Assembly (NCBI GenBank): GCA_002440765.1
Contig: DJVC01000039.1
Location: 1-18,129, forward strand
Source of the DNA: a bacterium UBP3_UBA6266
Lineage (GTDB): Bacteria > Auribacterota > UBA6266
Direction of reading: 5' to 3'
DNA length: 18,129 bases
The notes below the pieces were generated by a model. That model was given only the letters and a program-made list of their open reading frames with translations. It had not been told where the DNA came from and ran no database searches. Made by a program: the position numbers and the translations under genes. Shown here one piece after another: positions 7,564 to 15,393 of the stretch. Within the stretch, counting starts at the first letter, position 1; the number at the start of each line of letters is the position of its first letter.

Positions 7564-9730
7564 TCTTAGGATACTTAACCCTCGTATGAAACATACCGTT
7601 CAGAACCATATTGAATGTGTCTCTGATGTCTTCAATGTCTTTCATCGTCAGCGGACATTCATCCAGCTGGCCGTCCAGAATCTTTTCATCGATTATCTCA
7701 TTAACAAAATTTTTGATTCTCGCGGGAGTAGGCTTGTCGAGTGTTCTTGACGCAGCCTCAACAGCATCCGCCAGCAGAACTATCGCCGCTTCTTTGGATG
7801 AAGGCCTGGGTCCTGGATATCTGAATGCCTCCGCATCCACTTCGCCGGCAGAGCCGCTTTGCTCCTTTGCCCTTTTATAAAAGAAATATACAAGGCTTGT
7901 CCCGTGATGCTGGCGTATTATATCGAATATCGCGCGGCTTATTTTATATTTCTTTGCCAATTCTATACCGTCTTTCACATGCGCGGTTATAATAAGATGG
8001 CTCATGCTCGGAATAAGTTCATCGTGCTTACTTTTTATCCCGCCCTCGTTTTCCGAAAAATATTCGGGTTTTATAGTCTTCCCTATATCATGGAAATAAG
8101 AACCGACTTTAGCCAGAAGAGAACTGGCTCCTATTCCGTCCGCGGCGGCTTCCGAAAGATTTCCTACTATCAGGCTATGATGATATGTACCGGGCGCCTC
8201 TATCATCATCTTCCTCAGTATAGGATGATTAAGGTCTACCATTTCAAGAAGATGTATGTTGGTTATAAGGCCAAATCCTGTTTCCAGGAAAGGGAGTATT
8301 CCCATAACGATGAAAGGCGCCGCAATTCCCGAAGAGAAACCTATCCCCGCCATTCTCAAAGACTCCTCAATACCTGATCCTTTCACTATTTCCATGGCGA
8401 GAACCGTAACAAACATAGAAACAGCTGTGAGGAAACCGGCCCTTATAAGTTGGGAACGGTACCTGACCCCTGCCACGGATGTAATCGCTACCATGCCGCC
8501 GATAACACCAGCAAACGCAACGGTTATGTTACTGGATACCAGGGAACAGAAAATACTTGCGAGAAGAGTCGTAAAAAGAGCTATCCTGGGATTCACAAGC
8601 ATTGCAAGTGTCATGGATATCACAGCGATCGGCATTATAAAATCCGAAAAACCGAGATAAATGACAGTCTTGTATATAGCGCCCGCAAGAACGGAAAGAA
8701 TCTCTATCATAAAAAGAACTTTGTTATTGCCGAATATGTCGGGCTGAAATTCCCTGAGGTAGATTCCGGCAACGGATATCAGCATCAGGATAATGGCAAT
8801 TTTCCCCAGAAGGACAATATATTTTCCTTTTAAAAACTCTTTTGTAAAAGCCAGTTTGTAATATGCTTTAAGCATTACAATCTGTTTTTCCGTAACTGTA
8901 GTGCCTTTTTTCACCAGTACTGTGTTTTCCGGCACTTTTTGGACAACCTGCCGGACGGACAGGACCGCTTTTTCTCTTTCTTCCGCCGTAATCTCCGGAC
9001 TATAAGAAAGGTTGGAAACAACGCAGCCTGAAAATATTTTTACCACGGGATCTATGATTCTCCTGTCATCGGGAAAATATTTATCCGCTACCCTTTTTAT
9101 ATCCGAAATGAGTTTCGCGCGCACATATATATCCGCGATATTCCTGTCTTCGAACATATTTCCCGATTTAACGCGTATTTTCTGAAAATCACCCGTCTTT
9201 TCTATTTTTAACCTGTCATCTATGCTTATAACTCCGGTCCGGTAAATATCCTTAACAGCGGAGTTAATACCGTCTTTTAGAGAGGAAGGATTGTCTTTTT
9301 TCAGGAGAAGGATTATCTCGTCGTCAGACAAGTCGAAAATATCTTTTGATTTTATCGCAGCAAGTTTTTCTTCGATGGTAATAGAGCCGTCGACTGATAC
9401 TGCGCCGAGTGTCTCGAAAAAAGAATTTATTTTTCTGATGTTTGCCTGCTCAATGTTAGCATCCCTGACGCATACAGGGGGGACCGATTTCATTGTTTCG
9501 CTTATTTTTTCCGCAGTTTTCTGTTTGTCGGCATATTCAAAAGCATATCCGGAAACAATGCTCCTGTTGCTTACCTGCCCTTCTTTCAGTGGGATCCTTA
9601 CAAAGAAGTCATCCCAGAGGATAATCAAAGACAGTAACACCAGTGAGCTTAAGCCTATCAGAACTTTGAGAAGTAATCCTCTGTTAAAGGAATGAGGGGC
9701 TAATGTCCTGTGATTTTTGTTATCATTCAT
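7523..9730 (-). CDS. pgpH: 7TM-HD family cyclic-di-AMP phosphodiesterase (PgpH/YqfF)
   Basis: Family members hydrolyse c-di-AMP to pApA through a cytoplasmic HD domain tethered to seven membrane helices. The 735-residue protein has a first membrane helix at about 20-42, an extracytoplasmic 7TMR-HDED domain at about 45-295, a cluster of hydrophobic helices at about 303-485 and an HD domain at about 500-690. The metal-site residues are all there: His518 (GTYHHS), His547-Asp548 (YFHDIGK), His578, His608-His609 (RQHHGTSLVYFF) and Asp655 (LLADAVEAASR). The length equals that of characterised PgpH proteins. It starts 6 nt after the phoH stop, without a clear Shine-Dalgarno. If functional it implies that the cell makes c-di-AMP, though no cyclase gene is in this window. 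Confidence 0.95.
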   Translation of the reverse strand: MNDNKNHRTLAPHSFNRGLLLKVLIGLSSLVLLSLIILWDDFFVRIPLKEGQVSNRSIVSGYAFEYADKQKTAEKISETMKSVPPVCVRDANIEQANIRKINSFFETLGAVSVDGSITIEEKLAAIKSKDIFDLSDDEIILLLKKDNPSSLKDGINSAVKDIYRTGVISIDDRLKIEKTGDFQKIRVKSGNMFEDRNIADIYVRAKLISDIKRVADKYFPDDRRIIDPVVKIFSGCVVSNLSYSPEITAEEREKAVLSVRQVVQKVPENTVLVKKGTTVTEKQIVMLKAYYKLAFTKEFLKGKYIVLLGKIAIILMLISVAGIYLREFQPDIFGNNKVLFMIEILSVLAGAIYKTVIYLGFSDFIMPIAVISMTLAMLVNPRIALFTTLLASIFCSLVSSNITVAFAGVIGGMVAITSVAGVRYRSQLIRAGFLTAVSMFVTVLAMEIVKGSGIEESLRMAGIGFSSGIAAPFIVMGILPFLETGFGLITNIHLLEMVDLNHPILRKMMIEAPGTYHHSLIVGNLSEAAADGIGASSLLAKVGSYFHDIGKTIKPEYFSENEGGIKSKHDELIPSMSHLIITAHVKDGIELAKKYKISRAIFDIIRQHHGTSLVYFFYKRAKEQSGSAGEVDAEAFRYPGPRPSSKEAAIVLLADAVEAASRTLDKPTPARIKNFVNEIIDEKILDGQLDECPLTMKDIEDIRDTFNMVLNGMFHTRVKYPKNEDRNNKSPKKEN

Positions 9731-9736
9731 TTTATA

Positions 9737-10702
9737 TTATGTGGTACCGTTATCCCTCTGCCCGCCGTTAAGATAAGCTTTGATTATCTTTTGTACAAGT
9801 TCATGGCGGACAACATCTGTATCCGAGAAATAGACGAACGAAATCCCTTCAATATCCTTCAATATCCCCTGGACATGTATAAGTCCCGACATTTTATCGG
9901 TAGGCAGGTCTATCTGGGTTATATCACCGGTAATAACCGTTCTTGAATCAAAGCCCAACCTCGTCAAAAACATTTTCATCTGTTCCCTCGTGCTGTTCTG
10001 GGCTTCGTCCAGTATCACAAACGAATCGTTAAGGGTCCTGCCTCTCATAAAAGCAAGAGGAGCGACTTCGATTATACCCCTCTCAAGGCATTTCTGTATC
10101 CTGTCGATTTCCATCATATCATACAAAGCATCGTAAAGCGGTCTGAGGTACGGGGAAACCTTTTCGTAAAGGTCGCCTGGAAGAAACCCCAGGTTCTCCC
10201 CTGCTTCAACAGCAGGCCTAGTCAGAATAATCCTGCTCACCTCGTTTCTGGTCAGGGCGGAAACTGCCATGGCCATTGCAAGATATGTTTTTCCCGTTCC
10301 CGCGGGGCCGATACCGAAAACAATATCGTTTCCGGCTATGGAATCAATATACTGCTTCTGGACTTCCGTTTTCGGCCTTATATATCTTCTTCTTGACGGG
10401 ACCTCTATTTTTGCGGAGTAAACTTCCTTGAGTTTGTCATTTCCGGACCCGACAATATTTATAAGATAATTTATATCTTCTTTTTTGATTAATTCGCCGT
10501 CACTTACCGCATTTTCGAGATTTTCAATCAGTTTCTTTGTTTTTTCGATATTTTCCGGATTTCCGGATATTTTAAGAAAATTATCCCTTGCGACAATCTT
10601 CACGTTAAAAGCTTTCTCGACAAGAAGCAGGTTGTTCTCGTCATGAGCGTATATTGCCCTGAGTAAAGCGGGGCTCTCAAAATCAATTTTCTGTTCCGTC
10701 AT
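9737..10702 (-). CDS. phoH: PhoH family ATPase (PhoH/PhoL, YbeZ-like)
   Basis: PhoH proteins are cytoplasmic P-loop ATPases related to the helicase N-terminal core; YbeZ works with YbeY in RNA metabolism. The 321-residue frame has a KH-like N-terminal region (about 1-95), the linker RRRYIRPKTEVQKQYIDSI, Walker A GPAGTGKT at 132-139, TRPAVEAGENLGFLPGDLYEK at about 161-181, Walker B FVILDEAQNST at 228-238, and the sensor-like TVITGDITQIDLP. The ATG at 10702 has only a weak GGGAT about 12 nt upstream. The upstream neighbour is a transcription terminator whose U-run ends 20 nt before the start codon, so how this long operon is expressed is unclear. It is the first gene of the phoH-pgpH-ybeY-...-ppdK run. 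Confidence 0.95.
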   Translation of the reverse strand: MTEQKIDFESPALLRAIYAHDENNLLLVEKAFNVKIVARDNFLKISGNPENIEKTKKLIENLENAVSDGELIKKEDINYLINIVGSGNDKLKEVYSAKIEVPSRRRYIRPKTEVQKQYIDSIAGNDIVFGIGPAGTGKTYLAMAMAVSALTRNEVSRIILTRPAVEAGENLGFLPGDLYEKVSPYLRPLYDALYDMMEIDRIQKCLERGIIEVAPLAFMRGRTLNDSFVILDEAQNSTREQMKMFLTRLGFDSRTVITGDITQIDLPTDKMSGLIHVQGILKDIEGISFVYFSDTDVVRHELVQKIIKAYLNGGQRDNGTT

Positions 10703-10722
10703 ATCTGCGGTATCCCAATATT

Positions 10723-10774
10723 AAAAAAACACAAAGCCCTTAGCCGAAAAAAATAGTTGCTAAGAGCTTCGTGT
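10723..10774 (-). terminator. Rho-independent terminator after the LysM lipoprotein gene
   Basis: On the minus strand a 16-bp stem (arms 10774-10759 and 10744-10729, two G-U pairs and otherwise perfect) with a 14-nt loop is followed directly by a run of T at 10728-10723. It lies 11 nt past the stop of the LysM gene and only 20 nt before the phoH start codon. The stem is also flanked by T on the plus strand (10776-10780), but no plus-strand gene needs it. Confidence 0.88.
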
Positions 10775-10785
10775 ATTTTTCTTCA

Positions 10786-11238
10786 CTAATCTCTGGGGAT
10801 AACAAGAACCATCCCTGGTTTTAAATCTTTCGGATCGCTAAGCTTATCTCTGTTAGAATTGAATATTCTCTGCCATTTTGTCGGGTCGCTGTAAATCTCG
10901 CTCCTGCCCGATATTTTCCAAAGGGTATCACCTTTTTTCACTACATAGGTATCCTGAGCAGAAGAAGGGATGGCGCCTATATCTTCTTCAATATATATGC
11001 TTTCGGACACATCAACAAAATCTTCCGCAGCTTCTTCATGTATAATTTCCTTAACGGTAGTCGTCTGATAATAACTTTCATCTCTCTTATGCCCTACCGT
11101 TCTTTTCCCGCCTTTGCTGCCACCGACATACGTAACATCGGTTTCAGCCGACGACTGCTGTCCCCACTCATATGAAGCGCATCCGCCCACAACAAGCACA
11201 AAAAGAACCAGAAGAGAATTAATAAGACCCCTTTTCAC
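10786..11238 (-). CDS. LysM-domain lipoprotein
   Basis: This is a 150-residue exported protein. The N-terminus has basic residues, a hydrophobic stretch and a lipobox VVGGC, so processing and lipid attachment at Cys20 are expected. A middle region (about 25-95) rich in charged and small residues, with no recognised fold, acts as a spacer. A single C-terminal LysM domain (about 97-148) reads TYVVKKGDTLWKIS ... LKPGMVLVIP and should bind peptidoglycan. It is likely an envelope protein anchored in a membrane and touching the cell wall; the precise role is unknown. The start is GTG at 11238, chosen because AAGGAGG lies 8 nt upstream. The gene follows aspS by 89 nt, has its own possible promoter and ends in a strong terminator, so it is probably an independent unit. 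Confidence 0.9.
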   Translation of the reverse strand: MKRGLINSLLVLFVLVVGGCASYEWGQQSSAETDVTYVGGSKGGKRTVGHKRDESYYQTTTVKEIIHEEAAEDFVDVSESIYIEEDIGAIPSSAQDTYVVKKGDTLWKISGRSEIYSDPTKWQRIFNSNRDKLSDPKDLKPGMVLVIPRD

Positions 11239-11286
11239 CTTGTCAACCTCCTTAAACTTTAATGTAACGGTTTTTCCACCTGCTGG

Positions 11287-11295
11287 ATTGTATCA
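11287..11295 (-). promoter_or_regulatory. Possible extended -10 promoter for the LysM gene
   Basis: The minus strand reads TGATACAAT, an extended -10 element (TGn plus a 5/6 match to TATAAT), about 50 nt before the GTG start, in the 89-nt gap after aspS. No convincing -35 is present at 17 nt. TTGTAG stands 20 nt upstream, which is too far for normal spacing. This is inferred from consensus only. Confidence 0.35.
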
Positions 11296-11327
11296 TCAAA
11301 AAAACAAATATTCTACAACTTTTATCC

Positions 11328-13109
11328 CTATTCTTCTTTATCAGATATCCTTATGCCAAGCTCTTTAAGCTGGTCTTCTTTGACCTCGGAAGGAGCCCCT
11401 ACCATCAGGTCCTGCGCTTTCTGGTTCATGGGGAAGGCTATAACTTCCCTGATATTGGGGGAATCACTGAACAACATTACGATACGGTCTATTCCGGGCG
11501 CTATACCGCCATGGGGTGGAGCCCCGTATTTAAAGGCTTTTATCATATGACCGAAATTTCTGTCAACTTCATCACGCTTATAGCCGGCTATTTCAAAAGC
11601 TTTATACATTATTTCAGGCTTATGATTTCTTATGGCGCCGCTTGAAAGTTCGACCCCGTTACAGACAATGTCATATTGAAAAGCCTTGATATCAAGAGGG
11701 TCCTTATTCAACAGGTCGTCCATCCCGCCCTGAGGCATCGAAAAGGGATTATGTGAAAATTCAATCTTTTTCAGGTCTTCGTTATACTCATACATCGGAA
11801 AATCCACGACCCAGCAGAATGCCATGACATTTTGCGGTATGCAATTGACAGCCTTCGCAAAATATATCCTCATAAGTCCCATTATACTGCAGGTTTTGTC
11901 CCATTTTCCCGCGCCGAAGAAAGCGACGTCCCCGTCTTTTAACTCCAGAGCGGATAAAAGCTGTTTTTTTTCCTCTTCCCCGAAGAATTTTAATATCGGG
12001 CTCTTTAAATTTCCGTCTTTCATCGTGATATACGCCAATCCTCCCGCACCTAATTCTTTCGCATAAGCTTCGGCCTTATCAAAAAACGATCTCGGGCTGT
12101 CAGCCAATCCGGGAACAACAAGCGCCTTAACCGTTTTCCCCTTTGAGGTATTGCTTTGAAACGCTTTAAATTCGGAATTTCTGAAAATCCGCGTCACTTC
12201 CGTCATTTCCAACTCAAATCTTATATCGGGTTTATCCGTCCCGAACTTGTCCATTGCCTCTTTATAGGAAAACATGGGAAAAGGGTCAAACATTATTCTT
12301 TTGTTGGAAAGCTTTTTTGTCATTTCGGCAAAAAGATTTTCAACCACCTCGAAAATATCCTCCTGAGTACAGAATGACATTTCCAGATCAAGCTGGTAAA
12401 ATTCCCCGGGAGACCTGTCTGCCCTCGAATCTTCATCTCTGAAGCACGGGGCTATCTGAAAATACCTATGAAAACCGGATATCATCAAAAGCTGTTTGAA
12501 CTGCTGCGGGGCCTGCGGCAATGCATAAAATTTTCCTTTATGTATTCTGCTCGGAACAAGATAATCACGGGCTCCTTCAGGAGAACTGCACGTGAGAATA
12601 GGGGTGCTTATTTCAATGAATTCGCGTTCCGAAAGATGCTGTCTGATAAAATTGATGATTTTCGAGCGGTAGATTATGTTCTTATGAAGAGCTTCTCTTC
12701 TCAAATCCAGGAACCTGTATTTTAAGCGCAGTTCCTCACCGACATTTTCCTCATCGGCTATCTGGAAAGGCAGGATTTCGGCTGAAGATTCAACCTCAAT
12801 ACCGGTCACTGCGACTTCAATCTCACCTGTAGCAAGTTTGGGATTTACCGTTTCGGGAGACCTTTCGACCACGTTCCCGTTAACCGATATGACACTCTCA
12901 ACTCTCAATTCATTTACGATACCGTACGGGTCTTTGTGTTTCTCCGGATTAAAAACCAGCTGGCAGATACCTGTGTGGTCTCTCAAATCAACAAAGATAA
13001 GCCCGCCGTGATCACGCTTTCTGTGTATCCAGCCCGCCAGCCTGACCTTTTCACCGAGATGTTTTTTGTTAAGTCCGCCGCAATATTCGCTTCTATACTT
13101 ATTTTTCAT
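11328..13109 (-). CDS. aspS: Aspartyl-tRNA synthetase
   Basis: This class IIb synthetase charges tRNA-Asp. The 593-residue bacterial-type protein has an N-terminal anticodon-binding OB fold (about 1-110, with [20 protein letters not shown]), catalytic core [11 protein letters not shown] (199-209), motif 2 starting [17 protein letters not shown] (223-239), a GAD insertion domain (about 290-420) and motif 3 [14 protein letters not shown] near the C-terminus. The SPGEFYQLD version of motif 2 is the form I associate with alphaproteobacterial enzymes. His34 in RKRDHGG is at the position where non-discriminating AspRS (which also charge tRNA-Asn) carry His and discriminating ones Leu; the second marker is not the typical residue, so specificity is open. 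Its ATG overlaps the hisS stop as ATGA, implying translational coupling. Confidence 0.96.
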   Translation of the reverse strand: MKNKYRSEYCGGLNKKHLGEKVRLAGWIHRKRDHGGLIFVDLRDHTGICQLVFNPEKHKDPYGIVNELRVESVISVNGNVVERSPETVNPKLATGEIEVAVTGIEVESSAEILPFQIADEENVGEELRLKYRFLDLRREALHKNIIYRSKIINFIRQHLSEREFIEISTPILTCSSPEGARDYLVPSRIHKGKFYALPQAPQQFKQLLMISGFHRYFQIAPCFRDEDSRADRSPGEFYQLDLEMSFCTQEDIFEVVENLFAEMTKKLSNKRIMFDPFPMFSYKEAMDKFGTDKPDIRFELEMTEVTRIFRNSEFKAFQSNTSKGKTVKALVVPGLADSPRSFFDKAEAYAKELGAGGLAYITMKDGNLKSPILKFFGEEEKKQLLSALELKDGDVAFFGAGKWDKTCSIMGLMRIYFAKAVNCIPQNVMAFCWVVDFPMYEYNEDLKKIEFSHNPFSMPQGGMDDLLNKDPLDIKAFQYDIVCNGVELSSGAIRNHKPEIMYKAFEIAGYKRDEVDRNFGHMIKAFKYGAPPHGGIAPGIDRIVMLFSDSPNIREVIAFPMNQKAQDLMVGAPSEVKEDQLKELGIRISDKEE

Positions 13110-14377
13110 ATTGACACACCAAATATTTTATTCAAATTTTCAATCTCACCGGATCTAATTTCCTTCTCTTCCCCTGTTTCCATGTTTTTTAACTTGTATC
13201 TGCCTTCTTCAATTTCCCTGTCGCCGATAATAAAGGCATAAGCCGCACCCGACTTGTTGGCAGCTCTCATCTGGGCTTTAAGGCTCTTTCCGAAAACGGC
13301 GCATGCGTTTATATTAAGTCCATTCCTTAAATAAGACAGTACGGGAAGCATTTCCTTATAAGCCTTTTCTCCCTGAAAAACAACGAATATTTTCGGTTTT
13401 GTTCCGTACTGTTTACCGGGATTCCGGCTCTTCATGGCTAAAATAACCCTTTCTATTCCCGAACCGAAACCAACCGCGGGCACATCAGACCCTCCAAGGT
13501 CTTTTACCATGGAATCATATCTTCCCCCGCCGCCCACAGAATTTTGAGCCCCCAATCCGCTTGCCGACACCTCAAAGACAAAAGTTGTATAATAATCAAG
13601 GCCTCTCACTAATTTCGGGTTTTCTGAATATTTGATAGCATTCTCATCCAGTAATTTCTTTATCTCCCCGTAGTACTGTTTGCAATCAGGGCAGGAAATT
13701 TCTCCCGTTCCTGAAAAACCTTCCGTAATTTCCATACAGGATTCCTTCTTGCAATCAAGTATCCTCAAGGGATTCGATTCATATCTCAAACGGCAATCAT
13801 CACACATTTTCGGCAGGTTGCGCTCAAAATATTTTTTAACGCCGTCTCTTATCGAGTCCCTGCATCCCGCTTTGCCGCAGCCTACATTATTTATATTCAA
13901 CTCATACTTAATGTCAAGGCGGTCATATATGCTCAACAGAAGCAGAATCGTTTCAACATCGGCGGCGGGGTCTTTTATGCCAAAATATTCCGCGCCGAAC
14001 TGAACATGCTGGCGGAACCTGCCCGCCTGAGGCCGTTCATACCTGAACATCGGCGCTATATAGAAAAATTTAACAGGCTCCCCCTGAGCGCCTAAGCCGC
14101 TCTCCAGATAAGCTCTGACAACAGATGCCGTGCCTTCCGGCCTTAAAGTAACTGACCTGTCACCTTTATCGTTAAAAGTATACATTTCCTTTTTTACAAT
14201 ATCCGTCTGCTTCCCCACTCCTCTTTCAAAAAGTTCGGTCTTCTCAAGAACGGGTGTGCGTATCTCTCCGAATCCGTATAAATTACACACATCCCTGACA
14301 GTCTTCTCCACAAGCTGCCAGGCCGCAGCATCATCCGGCAATACATCGTACATACCTTTCAGGATATTAATTTTCAT
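13106..14377 (-). CDS. hisS: Histidyl-tRNA synthetase
   Basis: This class II synthetase charges tRNA-His. The 423-residue protein starts [14 protein letters not shown], has [16 protein letters not shown] (about 77-92) and motif 2 region [16 protein letters not shown] (about 108-123), the histidine-specific signatures [15 protein letters not shown] and [15 protein letters not shown], and motif 3 [12 protein letters not shown]-terminal anticodon-binding domain follows. A Cys-rich insertion (GCGKAGC, CDDC, CKKESC, CPDC) of the kind seen in many bacterial HisRS lies between motif 2 and the HisA loop. The ATG at 14377 has no strong ribosome binding site. It is preceded by a 318-nt leader region with dyads and followed by aspS with a 4-nt overlap, the common hisS-aspS pair. 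Confidence 0.96.
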   Translation of the reverse strand: MKINILKGMYDVLPDDAAAWQLVEKTVRDVCNLYGFGEIRTPVLEKTELFERGVGKQTDIVKKEMYTFNDKGDRSVTLRPEGTASVVRAYLESGLGAQGEPVKFFYIAPMFRYERPQAGRFRQHVQFGAEYFGIKDPAADVETILLLLSIYDRLDIKYELNINNVGCGKAGCRDSIRDGVKKYFERNLPKMCDDCRLRYESNPLRILDCKKESCMEITEGFSGTGEISCPDCKQYYGEIKKLLDENAIKYSENPKLVRGLDYYTTFVFEVSASGLGAQNSVGGGGRYDSMVKDLGGSDVPAVGFGSGIERVILAMKSRNPGKQYGTKPKIFVVFQGEKAYKEMLPVLSYLRNGLNINACAVFGKSLKAQMRAANKSGAAYAFIIGDREIEEGRYKLKNMETGEEKEIRSGEIENLNKIFGVSI

Positions 14378-14695
14378 TTTAAATACCGCAATATTGGTTG
14401 CCTAACTTCAAACACTAATATTTTTTACCACAGACAGCACCGCCATTCACAGAGAAATATTCTTAATTATTGTCACGCTGTGCAACAGCTTTTTTTATAC
14501 TTATATTATTCAATCAACTTGCCCGCCAACACATTATAGCGGGTTAAGAACTTTTATTGTATGCTCTTTGGGCATCTTTCCGGTGTTACAAAACATACAA
14601 TAACTATTCCCATTATAGGCGGTAATGTTAAACTACAGCGCCGAATAAGTCAAAAGAAAAGTAATTTTCCGCAAAAACCCGCCTGTGCCGCGCGG
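14378..14695 (-). promoter_or_regulatory. Gene-free leader/promoter region before hisS-aspS
   Basis: Between the HU terminator and hisS there are 318 nt with no coding frame I would accept (longest minus-strand candidates are under 20 codons). Because the upstream gene ends in a terminator, the hisS-aspS promoter should be here. On the minus strand two exact TATAAT hexamers occur at 14617-14612 and 14538-14533, each in a similar CGC(C)TATAATG setting, but neither has a good -35 at 16-18 nt. If the first is used, the RNA would begin near 14605, just before a 10-bp dyad (14554-14603). A CCCGC/GCGGG dyad (14522-14543) and GCTGT/ACAGC (14477-14489) follow. I could not match the T-box consensus or any known riboswitch. 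Confidence 0.5.
14554..14603. repeat. 10-bp perfect inverted repeat in the hisS leader
   Basis: TTATTGTATG at 14554-14563 and its exact complement CATACAATAA at 14594-14603 are separated by 30 nt. Inside, ATGC...GCAT (14561-14574) offers a competing smaller hairpin in one arm. It stands between the two TATAAT hexamers, so it could be an RNA hairpin at the 5' end of the hisS transcript or a pair of protein-binding half sites. Function is unproven. Confidence 0.6.
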
Positions 14696-14730
14696 AATAA
14701 AAAAAACCCCCCGGACAGCCGGAGGGTTTT
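14696..14730 (-). terminator. Rho-independent terminator after the HU-like gene
   Basis: On the minus strand AAAACCCTCCGG pairs with CCGGGGGGTTTT (arms 14730-14719 and 14714-14703; 12 bp, one G-U), around a 4-nt loop CTGT, with further T residues at 14702-14699. It begins 30 nt past the HU stop codon. This is a textbook intrinsic terminator and it separates the HU gene from hisS. Confidence 0.93.
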
Positions 14731-14760
14731 CAACATTTAAAACAATTCATTACCCGGTTA

Positions 14761-15054
14761 TCACATAGGTTTTTCAACCAGTTTTTTCATTATCCTTCCG
14801 GGCTTAAAATAAGCAACTTTTTTAGCCGGAATGGTAACAACTTCCTGAGGCTTATTGGGATTTCTTCCTGTCCTTGATTTCCTGTGTTTTACCGTAAAAA
14901 CACCGAAATTGCGGAGTTCCACGTTCTCACCTTTCTGCAGGCTCTCTATAACATAATCCAATGTTTTCTGTATCACATCTTTTACGGCTATCTGCGACAC
15001 GCCGGTTTCTTTTGAAATCCTTACAACCAATTCTCTTTTCGTTGTGTTCGGCAT
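14761..15054 (-). CDS. hup: HU/IHF family DNA-binding protein
   Basis: This is a 97-residue nucleoid-associated protein that binds and bends DNA as a dimer. The N-terminal helices (TKRELVVRISKETGVSQIAV) are followed by the diagnostic saddle and arm: VELRNFGVFTVKHRKSRTGR (46-65... in order), then RNPNKP with the DNA-intercalating Pro66, and the C-terminal KKVAYFKPGRIMKKLV. The sequence shows features shared by HU and IHF subunits, and I cannot separate homodimeric HU from an IHF-like subunit here. AGGAGGAG lies a few nt before the ATG. It is a stand-alone unit, with an extended -10 promoter 45-75 nt upstream and a strong terminator downstream, consistent with high expression. Confidence 0.95.
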   Translation of the reverse strand: MPNTTKRELVVRISKETGVSQIAVKDVIQKTLDYVIESLQKGENVELRNFGVFTVKHRKSRTGRNPNKPQEVVTIPAKKVAYFKPGRIMKKLVEKPM

Positions 15055-15099
15055 AAAACTCCTCCTAAGATATATCAGGGTTTATCTGAATAAGACAAA

Positions 15100-15129
15100 A
15101 ATATAACACGCAGCAACTGAAAGCGTCAA
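15100..15129 (-). promoter_or_regulatory. Sigma-70-type promoter for the HU-like gene
   Basis: On the minus strand TTGACG (15129-15124, 5/6 to TTGACA) and TATATT (15105-15100, 5/6 to TATAAT) are 18 nt apart, and the -10 is extended by TGT just upstream. The expected start is near 15093, giving a leader of about 40 nt that contains the AGGAGGAG ribosome binding site. It lies in the gap after the small membrane protein gene. Confidence 0.72.
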
Positions 15130-15149
15130 GGTTTTTTAAGTATTTACCT

Positions 15150-15392
15150 TCATCTTTTTGTCTTTAATGACCGGTTTTCCCGCTCAATAGGCCATTCACT
15201 GAAGGCCAGTATAACAATAAGCACTATATTGGCTACGGGAACAAACATCAGAAGGCTTAACACCCCCGGGTAACCTGTCTTGGAGACTATACGCCACCAT
15301 ATTATGACTACAAGGGCTGCCATCCCCAGCAAAAGGATTATCATAGAGTAAATCATCAATCCCATGCCGCTCGCTAAAATCTCCTCATTCAT
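15150..15392 (-). CDS. Small two-helix membrane protein, function unknown
   Basis: This 80-residue protein has two hydrophobic segments (about 10-34 and 45-63) flanking a short loop, SKTGYPGVLSLL, and then AFSEWPIERENRSLKTKR, a basic tail likely in the cytoplasm. The pattern WRIVSKTGYPG...LLMFVPVANIVLIVILAFSEWPI is one I have seen in many small uncharacterised bacterial membrane proteins. No catalytic motif is visible. GAGGTG lies 5 nt before the ATG and overlaps the end of the 39-codon ORF directly upstream. The gene ends about 20 nt before the HU promoter. It may be co-transcribed with dnaE. I do not know its function. Confidence 0.85.
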   Translation of the reverse strand: MNEEILASGMGLMIYSMIILLLGMAALVVIIWWRIVSKTGYPGVLSLLMFVPVANIVLIVILAFSEWPIERENRSLKTKR

Positions 15393-15393
15393 C

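Noticed and set aside
7859..8377. 172-codon plus-strand open frame, and others of similar size opposite glyS, pgpH and dnaE
   Set aside because: These lie opposite strongly conserved minus-strand domains and have no ribosome binding site or recognisable motif; they are shadows of the real frames.
9846..9865. Tandem 10-bp repeat CCTTCAATAT x2
   Set aside because: It lies inside phoH and encodes the ordinary ILKDIEGI stretch of the protein; no sign of a functional or mobile repeat.
14401..14450. Possible T-box element upstream of hisS (GGCGGTGC segment)
   Set aside because: It does not match the AGGGTGGNACCGCG core, and there is no antiterminator/terminator pair before hisS.
14477..14496. Plus-strand hairpin GCTGT-GCA-ACAGC followed by seven T, resembling a terminator
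   Set aside because: The stem is only 5 bp with a 3-nt loop and there is no plus-strand gene nearby to end; kept only as part of the leader description.
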